A DNA stretch of 64,000 nt. Origin: an uncultured Prevotellaceae bacterium (lineage in GTDB: Bacteria > Bacteroidota > Bacteroidia > Bacteroidales > Bacteroidaceae). Positions 40,565 through 49,819 of the stretch are shown here, piece by piece. The stretch is from assembly GCA_947168395.1 (NCBI GenBank), contig CAMVLT010000014.1, positions 1-64,000 on the forward strand. The letters run 5' to 3'. The position numbers and the translations under genes are program-made. Every line of letters starts with the position of its first letter. Position 1 is the stretch's first letter. The notes beneath the pieces were generated by a model. It was not told where the DNA came from. It ran no database searches and worked only from the letters and a program-made list of their open reading frames with translations.

Positions 40565-41536
40565 TTAAGCCTGCAGCAGGTACTTGTAGTTATAGACCTG
40601 CATGACGGGGAAGAGGAAGGCACGGATGAAGTTCTGAGGGTCCTTCCCTTTGGTGTAGAAAATCTCGGAGCGATGCCTGATGAAGAATCGCTGCAGACGC
40701 AACAGGCTCCAGAGGCTGGACGAGGATTGCAGGCGCAGCATCTTTACGGCTTCATGGTAACTCTTGGTGTTGGCGTGAATGCTGTCCAGTAGGCTGAGCC
40801 TTGTCTTGAAGTGCTTCACCATCAGCGGCTTTACCTGCCGGAAGTGAGCCAGCGACCAGCCTATAATGTATAATCCGTTGTAGTAACCCGGTATGCGGTG
40901 ACTGTCGACACCCGTATAGGAGGCTGCCGTTGTGTAGCGTCGTTGGTGCACCAGTGGCTCGTCAATCAGTACCAGCGGACAGTAGGCAGCAGCCGTGATG
41001 GCCAGGATGACATCGTAAACGGTGCCGTAGTAGGTGTGGCTGATGTCGGGCAGCAAGTCCAGCAACTCACGCTTGAAGAGGGTGGTATGGCCCGCTATCG
41101 AGGCATACTGCAGGCGCAGCAGTCCGATGTTGGGCGTGCGCTGGTCGTACCTCACGCTGGAGCCGTCTTCCGAGAACGGCACCGTGCGGTGAGTACACAT
41201 CAGATGGTCGCCAATGGCAGCCACCTGCTTTTCAATCTTATCCAGTTCCCAGATGTCATCCTGGTCGCAAATAGCGATATAGTCGCCTGTGGCTTTGCGC
41301 ATGGCGCTGAAGAAGTTGGGGTTCAGACCGTGCTTGCCGTCGTTCTGCAGACACCTGACGAACGGATACTTGGCCGCATACTCGGCCGCTATGTCCGTGG
41401 TGCCATCCGTGGAACCGTCGTCCTGGATAAGCAGCTCGTGCAGCGGATAGGTTTGGTTGACTACCGACTCTAATTGCTCTCGCAGGTACTTTGCACCGTT
41501 GTAGGTACACAGGACGACAGATACCGTTTTACTCAT
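40565..41536 (-). CDS. Family 2 glycosyltransferase
   Basis: This protein of about 323 residues has a classic GT2 N terminus (VSVVLCTYNGAKYLREQLESV, QDDGSTDGT, then AICDQDDIW with the metal-binding acidic residues). It resembles rhamnosyltransferases of cell-surface polysaccharide loci. ATG 41536 is preferred over a GTG one codon earlier. It overlaps the flippase stop by one base (TGATG), so the two are translationally coupled. Confidence 0.92.
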   Translation of the reverse strand: MSKTVSVVLCTYNGAKYLREQLESVVNQTYPLHELLIQDDGSTDGTTDIAAEYAAKYPFVRCLQNDGKHGLNPNFFSAMRKATGDYIAICDQDDIWELDKIEKQVAAIGDHLMCTHRTVPFSEDGSSVRYDQRTPNIGLLRLQYASIAGHTTLFKRELLDLLPDISHTYYGTVYDVILAITAAAYCPLVLIDEPLVHQRRYTTAASYTGVDSHRIPGYYNGLYIIGWSLAHFRQVKPLMVKHFKTRLSLLDSIHANTKSYHEAVKMLRLQSSSSLWSLLRLQRFFIRHRSEIFYTKGKDPQNFIRAFLFPVMQVYNYKYLLQA

Positions 41537-43017
41537 CACCTTTCCTTTGTATTGAAATGAATTAGCCGATGCCTGAAGAAATCAAGCGCCTCCATGAAGA
41601 TGACCGACTTCAGCAGCCAGAGCGTCAGACAGTAGCCGCTAACTACGAACACCACCTTGGCGGCAAAGCTGAAGTAGAGGTTGTCTGTAGCGGCCGTCAG
41701 CAGATGGGCAGCGTAGCAGAGCGCCAAGGTGATGGCCAAATAGGGTGTCAGGTCGCGCACGACCTCTATCAGACTGATGTCTATCTCGCGGCGGACGTAA
41801 TAGTGCCATACCAACAGCCAGCCGACGTTGATGGCAACGTAGACCACAATCATCCACTCGATGCCGTAGCCTACAGAGAAATAGACACCCAACAGCTGGA
41901 CGACACAAAGGCCGATGTTGCACCACATATAGGTCGAGGAATGGCCGCGTCCGATAATCAGGCTGGAGAAGAGGTTGCTAAACGGGCAGAAGGCTCCCAT
42001 GACGCACAGCAGTTGCAGCAGCAGGGCGCTCTCCAACCACTTGGCTCCGAGCAGGATGACGATAAACTCGCGGGCTACCAACCCCAAGCCGAACATGGCG
42101 GGAAACGTCACGAAGGCTGTGAAGCGCAGCAGTTTGCGGAATATCTGCTTCTGGCGCTGGCGGTCCTCGTCGGTCTTGGCAAACACGGGCTGGGCTATGC
42201 CGTAGAGCATATTGCTGATGAGCGACCACCCCATGTAGTTCCACTTGTTGGCCTGGGTGTAGTTGCCTACGACGTGAGCCGTGTACTTCCGGCCCAGGAT
42301 GACGCTGAACACGTTGGTGTTGACAATAACCACCATGCTGGTGATAATCAGCTTGCTGCTGAAGGCAAACATCTCCTTGACGGGCGAGAAATCAACGGGT
42401 AGGGTGGGGTGCCAGCGGGCGTACCAGAAGTTGAGTCCCGACATGAGTGCCACGTTGGCTATGGTCTGGGCGGCAATGCCCCAGTAGGCAAATCCGTTGA
42501 TGGCCATAACGACGGCCAATAGTCCTGAGAGCAGCAGGCTGACAAACGAGACGATGGCCGCCTGGCGCACCATCATGTTGCGGAACAGCAAAGCTCGCGG
42601 GGCTATGCCGAGGCTGGTGATGAAGAAGCCAATGAAGAACACCCTCGACAGGCTGACAAGCCGCTGGTCGCCATAGAAGTCGGCTATGAGCGGGGCAGCG
42701 AAAAACAGCACCACATAGATGCCAAGGCTGACAAGCGAACAAGTCCAGAAGACAGCATTGTAGTCGCGGTGCGACACTTCCTTCTTGCGGTTCAGGGCCG
42801 ATATGAACCCACCCTCCTGCAGCGAGACGGCAATCAGCGAGAAGATGGTCAGCATGCCCACCAGTCCGTAGTCGGCCTGCGACAGCTTGCGGGCCAGGAT
42901 GATGCCGAAGCCTAAGTTCAGCAGCTGCTGGGCAGCGTTGCTCATGCCACCCCAGAACAGCCCCTTGGCCGTCTTCTCCTTCAGCGTTTCCTTCTGGTCA
43001 GCCGTAGTTTCCTTCAT
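41536..43017 (-). CDS. Wzx-type oligosaccharide flippase (MATE/MVF superfamily)
   Basis: This polytopic protein of 493 residues, with about 12-14 helices, starts KEKTAKGLFWGGMSNAAQQLLNLGFGIILARKLSQADYGLVGM, the typical opening of polysaccharide flippases. It would move undecaprenyl-linked glycan units across the inner membrane. ATG 43017 is chosen because it overlaps the upstream symporter stop (ATGA); an open frame to 43071 exists but lies within the symporter gene. It supports a working glycan export locus here. Confidence 0.92.
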   Translation of the reverse strand: MKETTADQKETLKEKTAKGLFWGGMSNAAQQLLNLGFGIILARKLSQADYGLVGMLTIFSLIAVSLQEGGFISALNRKKEVSHRDYNAVFWTCSLVSLGIYVVLFFAAPLIADFYGDQRLVSLSRVFFIGFFITSLGIAPRALLFRNMMVRQAAIVSFVSLLLSGLLAVVMAINGFAYWGIAAQTIANVALMSGLNFWYARWHPTLPVDFSPVKEMFAFSSKLIITSMVVIVNTNVFSVILGRKYTAHVVGNYTQANKWNYMGWSLISNMLYGIAQPVFAKTDEDRQRQKQIFRKLLRFTAFVTFPAMFGLGLVAREFIVILLGAKWLESALLLQLLCVMGAFCPFSNLFSSLIIGRGHSSTYMWCNIGLCVVQLLGVYFSVGYGIEWMIVVYVAINVGWLLVWHYYVRREIDISLIEVVRDLTPYLAITLALCYAAHLLTAATDNLYFSFAAKVVFVVSGYCLTLWLLKSVIFMEALDFFRHRLIHFNTKER

Positions 43018-44390
43018 GCTGTTATTTGATATTCTTGTTGCTCCATTTCGCGGTCTAACTGTCCGCTCCACAAGTACTTACGGGTTTCGCTGACGATGAT
43101 GCCGCTGAGGAAGAGTAGTGAGATAAGATTGGGGATGGCCATGAGGGCGTTCATGCAGTCGGCGAAGTTCCACACGATGCCCAGTTCGACGACGCTGCCT
43201 AAGAGGGCGACGGCGATGTAGATTATGCGGTAGCAGATGACCCAACGGTGGCCCCGCAGGTAATCGATGGCCCGCTCGCCATAGTAGCACCAGCCAAGAA
43301 TGGTGCTGAAGGAGAATGTGAGTAGTGCAAAGGTGAGGACGTGCGGACCCACGTAGGGAATTTTTGAGAATGCAGCGTTGGTGAGCGTGGCACCGTCGGT
43401 AAAGTCGATGTCGGGGTGGGCCAGCACGCTGCTGACGATGACAATGCCCGTTATGGCGCAGATGATGACGGTGTCCCAGAAGGTGCCGCTGCTGCTGACC
43501 AGTGCCTGGCGCACAGGGTTGCGCGTCTGGGCGGCGGCAGCCACGATGGGTGCCGAACCCATGCCCGACTCATTGGAGAACAGTCCGCGGGCTATGCCGT
43601 AGCGGGCTGTCATCATGATGGTGGTTCCGGCAAAGCCGCCGCCAGCGGCCTCGGGTGAGAAGGCTGAGTGGACTATCAGCTTGATGGCTGGCCACAGGTA
43701 GTCGGCATTGAGGCAGAGAATATATAAGCAGCCTAATACGTAGAAAAGGGCCATGAACGGGACTAACAGCTTGCAGACGCGGGCGATGCTGCGGATGCCG
43801 CCCAGTAGGACGCTGCCTGCTAACAGGCAGATGACGGCACCGGTGACGGCATGGTCAATGTGGTAGGTGTCGTAGGCCAGGGTGGCGATAGCATTGGTCT
43901 GTACGGTGCTGCCGATTCCGAGTGCGGCCAGGGCTGTGAATATAGCGAAGAGCACGGCGAGCCACTTCCAGCCAAGGCCGCGCTCCAAGGCGTACATGGG
44001 GCCGCCGAGCATGCGGCCTCGCTTGGTCTTCACGCGGTACTTGATGGCGAGCACTCCCTCGGCATACTTTGTCGAGATGCCTAAAGCACCCGTCAGCCAG
44101 CACCACAGAACGGCACCAGGGCCTCCGAGGGTGATGGCTGTAGCCACGCCGATAATGTTGCCCGTGCCGATGGTGGCAGCGAGGGCGGTGGTCAGCGAGC
44201 CGAACTGCGACACATCGCCTGTGGCCCCTGGGTCTTTGCGCACCGATAGTCGGATGGCGGTGAAGATGTGGCGTTGGGGGAAGCGTAATATAATAGTAAG
44301 GTACACGTGCGTACCAAAGAGCAGAATGATCATTGGCCATCCCCAGAGCAGGTTGCTCGCCTCGTTTAAGATGTCGTTAAGGGTATTCAT
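43014..44390 (-). CDS. Alanine/glycine:cation symporter (AGCS family)
   Basis: This 458-residue inner-membrane transporter has about eleven helices and the AGCS signature regions: GSLTTALAATIGTGNIIGVATAI, GRMLGGPMYALERGLG and GLFSNESGMGSAPIVAAAAQT. It imports alanine or glycine with Na+ or H+. It is 4 bp overlapped with the flippase and 5 bp downstream of the DUF4230 gene, so five genes on this strand may be co-transcribed even though their roles differ. Confidence 0.94.
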   Translation of the reverse strand: MNTLNDILNEASNLLWGWPMIILLFGTHVYLTIILRFPQRHIFTAIRLSVRKDPGATGDVSQFGSLTTALAATIGTGNIIGVATAITLGGPGAVLWCWLTGALGISTKYAEGVLAIKYRVKTKRGRMLGGPMYALERGLGWKWLAVLFAIFTALAALGIGSTVQTNAIATLAYDTYHIDHAVTGAVICLLAGSVLLGGIRSIARVCKLLVPFMALFYVLGCLYILCLNADYLWPAIKLIVHSAFSPEAAGGGFAGTTIMMTARYGIARGLFSNESGMGSAPIVAAAAQTRNPVRQALVSSSGTFWDTVIICAITGIVIVSSVLAHPDIDFTDGATLTNAAFSKIPYVGPHVLTFALLTFSFSTILGWCYYGERAIDYLRGHRWVICYRIIYIAVALLGSVVELGIVWNFADCMNALMAIPNLISLLFLSGIIVSETRKYLWSGQLDREMEQQEYQITA

Positions 44391-44395
44391 GGGGA

Positions 44396-44995
44396 TTATT
44401 GTTCAAACCTTATGATAATGTTGTTGTACCCCATCGCCTTCATCATACGCCGGAACTGCGTGTCGGCATTGTTCTCGGCACTTTTCAGGTTCTGCGGTGT
44501 CAGACAGTGGGCCTTCATCTGGCGGCGCGCCTTGTGGTAGAGAGCCTCGCGGTCATTGGGCGTCCACTTTCCCGACTCGTAGAAAGCCTTCGTGCGGGCT
44601 TCGTCGATGAATTGCTCGTCGAGCAGTCCCACCTTTGGCAGCGTCACGCTGACGGAGTCGCCCTGCGTCTTGATCCAGCCGTCCTTCACGTGCTGCAGGT
44701 TGACCCCAATCCGTAACGTGCCGTAGTAGATGCGCACCAGTTGGTCGTCCTTGAACAGCCCTTTGCGGACGGTGTCTACCAGTTCCTCGTCGCTGATGCT
44801 CAGGAACTCCCATTCGCCGATGGCCTTGATGCGTTGTATCTGTTCGGGTGTCACGTTGATGTCGCTGTTCACTTCGAGGCTCAGGTGGTTGTCCTTCTCG
44901 GTGAACAGCAGCCACCACAATACGAGGATGATGGCTGCCAGCACCAGAGCCTTGACTGCCAGTTGGAGGATTTGCTTGCTATCTTTCATTGCCAT
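44396..44995 (-). CDS. DUF4230 protein, membrane-anchored
   Basis: This 199-residue protein has one N-terminal membrane helix (about 13-30) and a DUF4230 domain facing the periplasm (EWEFLSISDEELVDTV, YYGTLRIGVNL, TLPKVGLLDEQFID, MMKAMGYNNIIIRFE). The function of the family is unknown. It overlaps the preceding DUF4230 lipoprotein gene by 17 bp, so the two paralogues likely act together. Confidence 0.85.
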   Translation of the reverse strand: MAMKDSKQILQLAVKALVLAAIILVLWWLLFTEKDNHLSLEVNSDINVTPEQIQRIKAIGEWEFLSISDEELVDTVRKGLFKDDQLVRIYYGTLRIGVNLQHVKDGWIKTQGDSVSVTLPKVGLLDEQFIDEARTKAFYESGKWTPNDREALYHKARRQMKAHCLTPQNLKSAENNADTQFRRMMKAMGYNNIIIRFEQ

Positions 44996-45662
44996 TGAAT
45001 TCTAAGAATTTGCGTACGTCGTAAGGTTTGAACTCTTTGCGGAAGGCGATGGTGATGTCCTCCTCCCGATAGCCCATCTGCTGTATCATGGGCACCAGGG
45101 TACGTGCAGCGTTCTCACGGGCCATTTCCGTGATACCCAGCCGTGGGATGCTCTGGATGATGGCCTCGCGTCCCTGCTGTTCGTAGTTGGTCAGCTCTGC
45201 GTCGGTGAATCCGGCACGAACCAGTCCCACGTAGGACTTAATCTCCTTCTGGTTGATTTTCGTGCTGGTCAGCTCCACTTTCGGGTCGGGCAGCAGGATG
45301 GTTATTTTCTGCCCGTCGCGTTCAATGTTCTTCTCCGAGAAACTGCTGAAGTCAATGTAGGCTTTCAGCGTGGCGTCCATGGGGATGGCCACCTTGCGGT
45401 CGCCCAACGGCAGCTTGATGTTGATGTTCTGCTTCAGCAGCGACCCTTGCAGCTTCACCACGTCGTCGTGAGTCACAATCTTGTGAATCTGATATTCGGT
45501 GGTGTAGAGTTTCGAGCATTTCTGAATCTGCATAATGAGCATCGGCACCGTGTCGATGCTTTGGTACTGAGCCTGTTGCTGCTCAGGCTCGCCCGAACAG
45601 GAACAGCCGGCCAGGAGTGCCGAGCAGACGAAATATAGCGGTATAAGTCTCGTTTTTGTCAT
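44979..45662 (-). CDS. DUF4230 lipoprotein
   Basis: This 227-residue protein has a lipoprotein signal (LYFVCSALLAGCSCSG, lipobox Cys at about 20) and a DUF4230 domain (IHKIVTHDDVV, IPMDATLKAYIDFSSFSEKNI, ILLPDPKVELTSTKI, MGYREEDITIAFRKE). It is a paralogue of the next gene. The promoter box TACCTTTG lies at 45693-45700. The function is unknown. Confidence 0.87.
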   Translation of the reverse strand: MTKTRLIPLYFVCSALLAGCSCSGEPEQQQAQYQSIDTVPMLIMQIQKCSKLYTTEYQIHKIVTHDDVVKLQGSLLKQNINIKLPLGDRKVAIPMDATLKAYIDFSSFSEKNIERDGQKITILLPDPKVELTSTKINQKEIKSYVGLVRAGFTDAELTNYEQQGREAIIQSIPRLGITEMARENAARTLVPMIQQMGYREEDITIAFRKEFKPYDVRKFLEFNGNER

Positions 45663-45692
45663 CGTTCGTGTTTAAAAAGCTTAAATCGGCTC

Positions 45693-45700
45693 CAAAGGTA
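45693..45700 (-). promoter_or_regulatory. -7 box TACCTTTG for the DUF4230 pair and downstream genes
   Basis: CAAAGGTA on the plus strand lies 31 nt upstream of ATG 45662. Confidence 0.6.
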
Positions 45701-45763
45701 CGAAAAAAACGTGATTCTGCCGAATATTCACAAAAATATTTTTACCAGATTAAACTTTTTCCT

Positions 45764-45771
45764 TATTTTTG
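45764..45771 (+). promoter_or_regulatory. -7 box TATTTTTG for the DUF4890 gene
   Basis: TATTTTTG lies about 95 nt upstream of ATG 45865, giving a leader of about 85 nt with no clear fold. Confidence 0.55.
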
Positions 45772-45864
45772 CATCTGAATAATAGTTATTAGCCAGCTAA
45801 GCATCCGGAGGCTGAGCGGCAACTGAGAGAAAAAACTCAATGTAAAACTATTAAAACAAAAAGT

Positions 45865-46377
45865 ATGAAAAAGTTGATATTGGCTTTCGTAGCCGTAATG
45901 ACAATGACAGCCGCACAGGCACAGGGTGACAACAATCAAGGTAACGGCGAGCGCCCCAGGGTTGACAGGACAGAAATGCTCAAGAGACGTACTGACGACG
46001 CAGTCAAGAAATATGGACTTAACGAGGAGCAGGCTGCCAAACTGCTTCAGCTCAATACCAAGTATGCCGATACAATGGGACGCAGAATGGGTGGTCAGCG
46101 CGGTGGACGCCGTGGCGGCGCAAGGCCCGCTCCCAATTTCGGTGGTGGCGACAATGGCGGCGGCATGGGCCAGCGTCCTGAGATGACTGACGAGATGAGA
46201 GCTCAGATGGAGAAGATGCGCAAGGAGCGCGAGGAGTCTCAGAAGAAGTACGACGAGGAACTGCAGACCATCATGACTCCCGACCAGTACAAGGCCTACA
46301 AGGCTGACCAGGAGGAGATGCGCCGCAACTTTGGCAACCGTCGTGGTGGCGGTGGTCCCCGTGGACAAAGAAATTAA
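45865..46377 (+). CDS. DUF4890 secreted protein, Gly/Arg-rich
   Basis: This 170-residue protein has a signal peptide (MKKLILAFVAVMTMTAAQAQ), a helical part (KRRTDDAVKKYGLNEEQAAKLLQLNTKY), a Gly/Arg-rich middle (GGQRGGRRGGARP), a second charged helix (REESQKKYDEELQTIMTPDQYKAYK) and a Gly/Arg tail. The paired helices resemble Spy/CpxP-type periplasmic chaperones, which is only an analogy. It is monocistronic, with a promoter at 45764 and a terminator at 46518. Confidence 0.87.
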   Translation: MKKLILAFVAVMTMTAAQAQGDNNQGNGERPRVDRTEMLKRRTDDAVKKYGLNEEQAAKLLQLNTKYADTMGRRMGGQRGGRRGGARPAPNFGGGDNGGGMGQRPEMTDEMRAQMEKMRKEREESQKKYDEELQTIMTPDQYKAYKADQEEMRRNFGNRRGGGGPRGQRN

Positions 46378-46517
46378 CGCTCAAAGAGAATAGTATAAGT
46401 ATAAGTTTAGGTAATTTTATTCGTATCATAGTGATTTAGGTTAACATAGTGTTTTTGAAAGGCAAGCGTGCCTCCTTCGATGAGTATTATTTGGTAAAAG
46501 ATAATTGGATAACACGT

Positions 46518-46554
46518 GCCCGCCAGCTGATGTTGGCGGGCATTTCTGTTTTTT
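46518..46554 (+). terminator. Terminator of the DUF4890 gene
   Basis: GCCCGCCAGC (46518-46527) and GTTGGCGGGC (46532-46541) form a stem with one G-T pair and a 4-nt loop, followed by ATTTCTGTTTTTT. The preceding 46378-46517 has no supported gene. Confidence 0.85.
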
Positions 46555-46566
46555 ACACACAATATA

Positions 46567-46598
46567 TTTGGCTATGTCGTTTTTTCTTTCTACCTTTG
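46567..46598 (+). promoter_or_regulatory. Bacteroidetes promoter of the DUF4738 gene
   Basis: TTTG (46567-46570), 20 bp, then TACCTTTG (46591-46598), 26 nt before ATG 46625. Confidence 0.75.
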
Positions 46599-46624
46599 CC
46601 GCCAAACTTAAAAATACAAGCAAG

Positions 46625-47194
46625 ATGAGAAACGTACAATTGGCCGTTTTGGCCATCACCGGCCTCGTAGTGTTGGCTGGTTGCAAAGAGAAGAAACAGT
46701 CACAAGATATCATTGCCCCGCGTCTGGAGGTGAAGAAGCCCTCGGCCCCTATCCGCATGCAGACCTACAGCGACCAGCGCAGCGTACAATGGCTGGGCAA
46801 GGAGTATAAGATTGAGGTGAAACGCACGCCCGACGACAGCCTGCGCTTGGTGAAGGACGAGACGGGCCAGCAGTTTGTCGACAACCGCATTGCGCTCATC
46901 GTGCGCCGTACCGACGGCAGCATAGCCATTCAGAAGACTTTCACGAAGGCGGCTTTTGAGAATTACATCGATGCCTCCTACCGTAAGCAGGGCATCCTCG
47001 AGGGACTGGTATTTGACAAGGTTGACGACCAGCAACTGGTCTTTGCAGCCAGCGTCTGCCTGCCTCAGACCGACGAATACATACCCTTGGAAGTGAGAAT
47101 CAACAACTTCGGCAACGTCATTATCAAGCGCGACTCAGAGATGGACACCTACGGTGACGCTGTCGAGGCCGAAGCCGGGGACGACGAGGTCTGA
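46625..47194 (+). CDS. DUF4738 lipoprotein
   Basis: This 189-residue protein has a lipoprotein signal (LAITGLVVLAGC, Cys about 20) and a DUF4738 domain (VKRTPDDSLRLVKDETGQQFVDNRIALIV, then [26 protein letters not shown]). The function of this Bacteroidales family is unknown. ATG 46625 is chosen because the promoter lies just upstream. Its 3' end overlaps the convergent HAD phosphatase gene by 60 bp, an unusually long overlap. Confidence 0.85.
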   Translation: MRNVQLAVLAITGLVVLAGCKEKKQSQDIIAPRLEVKKPSAPIRMQTYSDQRSVQWLGKEYKIEVKRTPDDSLRLVKDETGQQFVDNRIALIVRRTDGSIAIQKTFTKAAFENYIDASYRKQGILEGLVFDKVDDQQLVFAASVCLPQTDEYIPLEVRINNFGNVIIKRDSEMDTYGDAVEAEAGDDEV

Positions 47195-47917
47195 CCACTT
47201 GTCTCTGAGGTCAGTCATCTTCTGCAGCAGCAGGTCGGGGCTGTGCTGTAGCAGCACGCTGTCGGGCAGCGGCCCTGTGTTGACGGCTATGGTAAAGGCC
47301 CTTGAGGCCACGCCTGCCCTGATGCCCAACGGGGCGTTCTCCACGACAATGGTTTCCCACGGTTTCGTGCCGGCTTTCTCCATTCCCATCAAGTAAGGGT
47401 CGGGGTTGGGCTTGCCGCGCTGCACGTCGTAGGCCGTCACGATGTGTCCCTCGTCCAAGTATTCACCAAAGTCGGTCAGCAGTCGGTTGATAAGTGGCCG
47501 TTGCCCGCTGCCCGTCACCACGCCGATGGTGAGTCCTTGGCGGTGAATCTTCTCCATGAGTCCGAGAATGCCCGGCATAATGGTAGCTTCGCCCATAGCG
47601 TGAAACTGTCGGCTCTTCTCGTCGTACATCTCCTGAGCCTCCTGCTCGCTTATCTCAATTCCTTTTTGCTGGCGCACCATGATGCGTATGGTGTCGATGC
47701 CGCGTGCACCCTCGGTAGCGTAGGCGTCTTCGTGGGTCATGTGTATGCCGTACTTCTCCATCGCCCCTTTCCATGCAACGGCATGGTGGGGCATCGAGTC
47801 GTAGAGCACACCGTCCATATCAAAGAGCACAGCTTTGGGCTCAAACCGCTTAAAGCCGTGCTTGCTTAAGTAATTGCCAATAGAACCAATGGGACTCATT
47901 AGACTCATGGGACTCAT
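47135..47917 (-). CDS. HAD-superfamily phosphatase (beta-phosphoglucomutase-like)
   Basis: This 260-residue protein has HAD motif [12 protein letters not shown], motif II VVTGSGQ, motif III Lys in [10 protein letters not shown] and motif [15 protein letters not shown] helical cap follows motif I, so it belongs to the PGM/phosphatase subfamily I. The substrate is probably a sugar phosphate, consistent with coupling to pgi (ATGA overlap). The first residues (MSPMSLMSP) come from a short CTCATnnGACTCAT repeat and look added. The 3' end overlaps the DUF4738 gene. Confidence 0.87.
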   Translation of the reverse strand: MSPMSLMSPIGSIGNYLSKHGFKRFEPKAVLFDMDGVLYDSMPHHAVAWKGAMEKYGIHMTHEDAYATEGARGIDTIRIMVRQQKGIEISEQEAQEMYDEKSRQFHAMGEATIMPGILGLMEKIHRQGLTIGVVTGSGQRPLINRLLTDFGEYLDEGHIVTAYDVQRGKPNPDPYLMGMEKAGTKPWETIVVENAPLGIRAGVASRAFTIAVNTGPLPDSVLLQHSPDLLLQKMTDLRDKWSDLVVPGFGLDSVTVGVHL

Positions 47918-49269
47918 GACTCGGCAGCCAGCCGCTCCTGTATAGCCTTCGACTCAGCCTCGTAGCCAGGCTTGTTGAGCAGGGCAAACATGTTCTTCTT
48001 GTAGGCTTCGACACCCGGCTGGTTGAACGGGTTCACGCCGAGCACGTTGCCGCTGATGCCGCAGCCAATCTCGAAGAAGTAGATGAGCTGTCCGATGTAG
48101 TACTCGTTCAATTCGGGCACCGAGATGCGAATGTTAGGCACGCCGCCGTCGACGTGAGCCAGACGGGTACCCAGCTCGGCCATCTTGTTCACCTCGTCCA
48201 CGCGCTTGCCAGCCAGGAAGTTCAGACCGTCCAGGTTCTCGTCGTCGCTGGGGAACAGCAGCTCGCGGTTGGGTTTCTCAATCGATATGACCGTCTCGAA
48301 GATGGTGCGCTCGCCGTCCTGAATCCACTGGCCCATCGAGTGCAGGTCGGTGGTGAAGTCAACGCTGGCGGGGAAGATGCCCTTCTTGTCCTTGCCCTCC
48401 GACTCGCCGTAGAGCTGCTTCCACCATTCCGAGACGAAGTGCAGCTTCGGCTGGTAGTTCACCATAATCTCTATCTTCTTGCCTGCCTCGTACAGCCCGT
48501 TGCGCACGGCAGCATACTGGGCAGCAAGGTTCTCGTCGAATGCAACATCCTTGCCGCAGGCTTTCTCCATGTCCTGAGCACCCTGAACCAGTGCCTTGAT
48601 ATCGAAACCGGCACAGGCAATGGGCAGCAGACCCACAGGCGTGAGCACCGAGAAGCGGCCACCCACGTTGTCGGGGATGATAAACGACTTGTAGCCCTCC
48701 TTGTCGGCACAGGTGCGGGCGGCACCACGCTTGGCATCGGTCACGGCCACAATGACGTCCTTGGCTGCCTCCTTGCCCATCTGGGCCTCGCATTGCTTCT
48801 TCAGCAGGCGGAAGGTGAGGGCGGTCTCAGTCGTAGTACCCGACTTCGAGATATTGATGACGCCAAACTTCTTATCCTTCAGGTACTCGGTCATCTCCGA
48901 GAGGTAGTCCTCGCCGATGTTGTTGCCGGCAAAGAGAATGGTGGGATTCTTCTTGTCCTGAATGAGCCAGGCAAACGAGTTGCCGAGAGCCTCGATGACG
49001 GCGCGTGCGCCGAGGTAGCTGCCGCCGATGCCGGCCACCACCACCACCTCGCACTTCTCGCGCAGGGTATTGGCCACGGCCTGTACTTCGTCAATGAATT
49101 CGGGCGTGATGCTCGTAGGCAGGTGCAGCCATCCTAAGAAGTCGTTACCAGGGCATGTTCCGTTCTCCAAGGCCTCTTGGGCGGCCTTTACTTTTGGCTC
49201 GAAAGCCTTCACGGCGCCAGCTTCTAAAAAGCAGGCAGCCTTCGTGATGTCAAGACTGATGTTCTTCAT
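47914..49269 (-). CDS. pgi: Glucose-6-phosphate isomerase
   Basis: This 451-residue enzyme of glycolysis and gluconeogenesis interconverts glucose-6-phosphate and fructose-6-phosphate. The sugar-binding segments [36 protein letters not shown] and [16 protein letters not shown] are present. It belongs to the short Pgi form found in Firmicutes and Bacteroidetes. A TAAATTTG box lies at 49311-49318. Confidence 0.96.
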   Translation of the reverse strand: MKNISLDITKAACFLEAGAVKAFEPKVKAAQEALENGTCPGNDFLGWLHLPTSITPEFIDEVQAVANTLREKCEVVVVAGIGGSYLGARAVIEALGNSFAWLIQDKKNPTILFAGNNIGEDYLSEMTEYLKDKKFGVINISKSGTTTETALTFRLLKKQCEAQMGKEAAKDVIVAVTDAKRGAARTCADKEGYKSFIIPDNVGGRFSVLTPVGLLPIACAGFDIKALVQGAQDMEKACGKDVAFDENLAAQYAAVRNGLYEAGKKIEIMVNYQPKLHFVSEWWKQLYGESEGKDKKGIFPASVDFTTDLHSMGQWIQDGERTIFETVISIEKPNRELLFPSDDENLDGLNFLAGKRVDEVNKMAELGTRLAHVDGGVPNIRISVPELNEYYIGQLIYFFEIGCGISGNVLGVNPFNQPGVEAYKKNMFALLNKPGYEAESKAIQERLAAES

Positions 49270-49310
49270 CTTTTTGCTTTAAGTTTTAGTTGTATGTGGA
49301 AATGTGCTTG

Positions 49311-49318
49311 CAAATTTA
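49311..49318 (-). promoter_or_regulatory. -7 box TAAATTTG of pgi
   Basis: CAAATTTA on the plus strand lies 42 nt upstream of ATG 49269. Confidence 0.55.
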
Positions 49319-49419
49319 CAATAAATTGCTGAAACAGCCAAACAATTCAGCAGATTATTTTATAACATGTAGGTCAAAGCATATTTATGCACTTGCAGAA
49401 GGCTCGTATCAACCTGCCA

Positions 49420-49485
49420 GTTTACCGTAAGTAAACCCATAGTTTACCCTACCCAAACCCCCAGTTTACTTACGGCAAACTCACC
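49420..49485. repeat. 22-bp tandem repeat, second locus
   Basis: Units start at 49420, 49442 and 49464 (exact 22-bp period). The first contains GTTTACCGTAAGTAAAC, a near-palindrome of the same kind as at 39546-39633. The neighbouring 49319-49419 and 49486-49574 contain no supported gene. Confidence 0.8.
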
Positions 49486-49574
49486 ACCCGTTCCTCCGTT
49501 GTATTTTTATCCATGACATGCATAAGTATACGCCTTTCCATACTATCATGCCAGTTTCGTGTAATTTATGCCGA

Positions 49575-49819
49575 TACCTCACTAAATCTTCCAAAACCCC
49601 TTTATACAAAGGTATTTCAGCAAGTGAGGTGTCCTCGAGATACCTCACTCAAACCTCACCTAAACCTCACCTAAACCTCACCTTTTACCTTTTACCTCTT
49701 CCCTCTTCCTTCTTCCCTCTTCCCTCAAAGTGAGGTACAAGTGAGGTACAAGTGAGGTATCTCCAAGAAACCTCACCTCTCAAAACCCCTTTGTACAAAG
49801 GTGTTTCAAGTGATTTAGT
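49575..49819. repeat. Mirror-like iteron/palindrome locus (two 57-bp palindromes, 11-bp iterons)
   Basis: Two 57-bp elements (49575-49631 and 49762-49818) have outer inverted repeats ACCTCAC/GTGAGGT and an inner CCCCTTTnTACAAAGG. Between them lie four CCTCAC iterons at 49643, 49654, 49665 and 49676, then a pyrimidine-rich spacer, then three GTGAGGTA iterons at 49723, 49734 and 49745. All iterons have an exact 11-bp period, and the two sets are inverted relative to each other. No protein frame fits. 49820-49986 shows nothing further. Confidence 0.8.

Noticed and set aside
45763..46368. 201-codon open frame on the minus strand
   Set aside because: It is the antisense of the DUF4890 gene, which has a signal peptide, promoter and terminator. 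The Leu/His/Ser-rich product is an artefact of the Gly/Arg-rich coding strand.
48154..49137. 327-codon plus-strand open frame
   Set aside because: It is antisense to pgi, whose motifs are complete.
49643..49752. CRISPR array or coding repeat
   Set aside because: The 11-bp period leaves no room for spacers, and the repeats invert in the middle.
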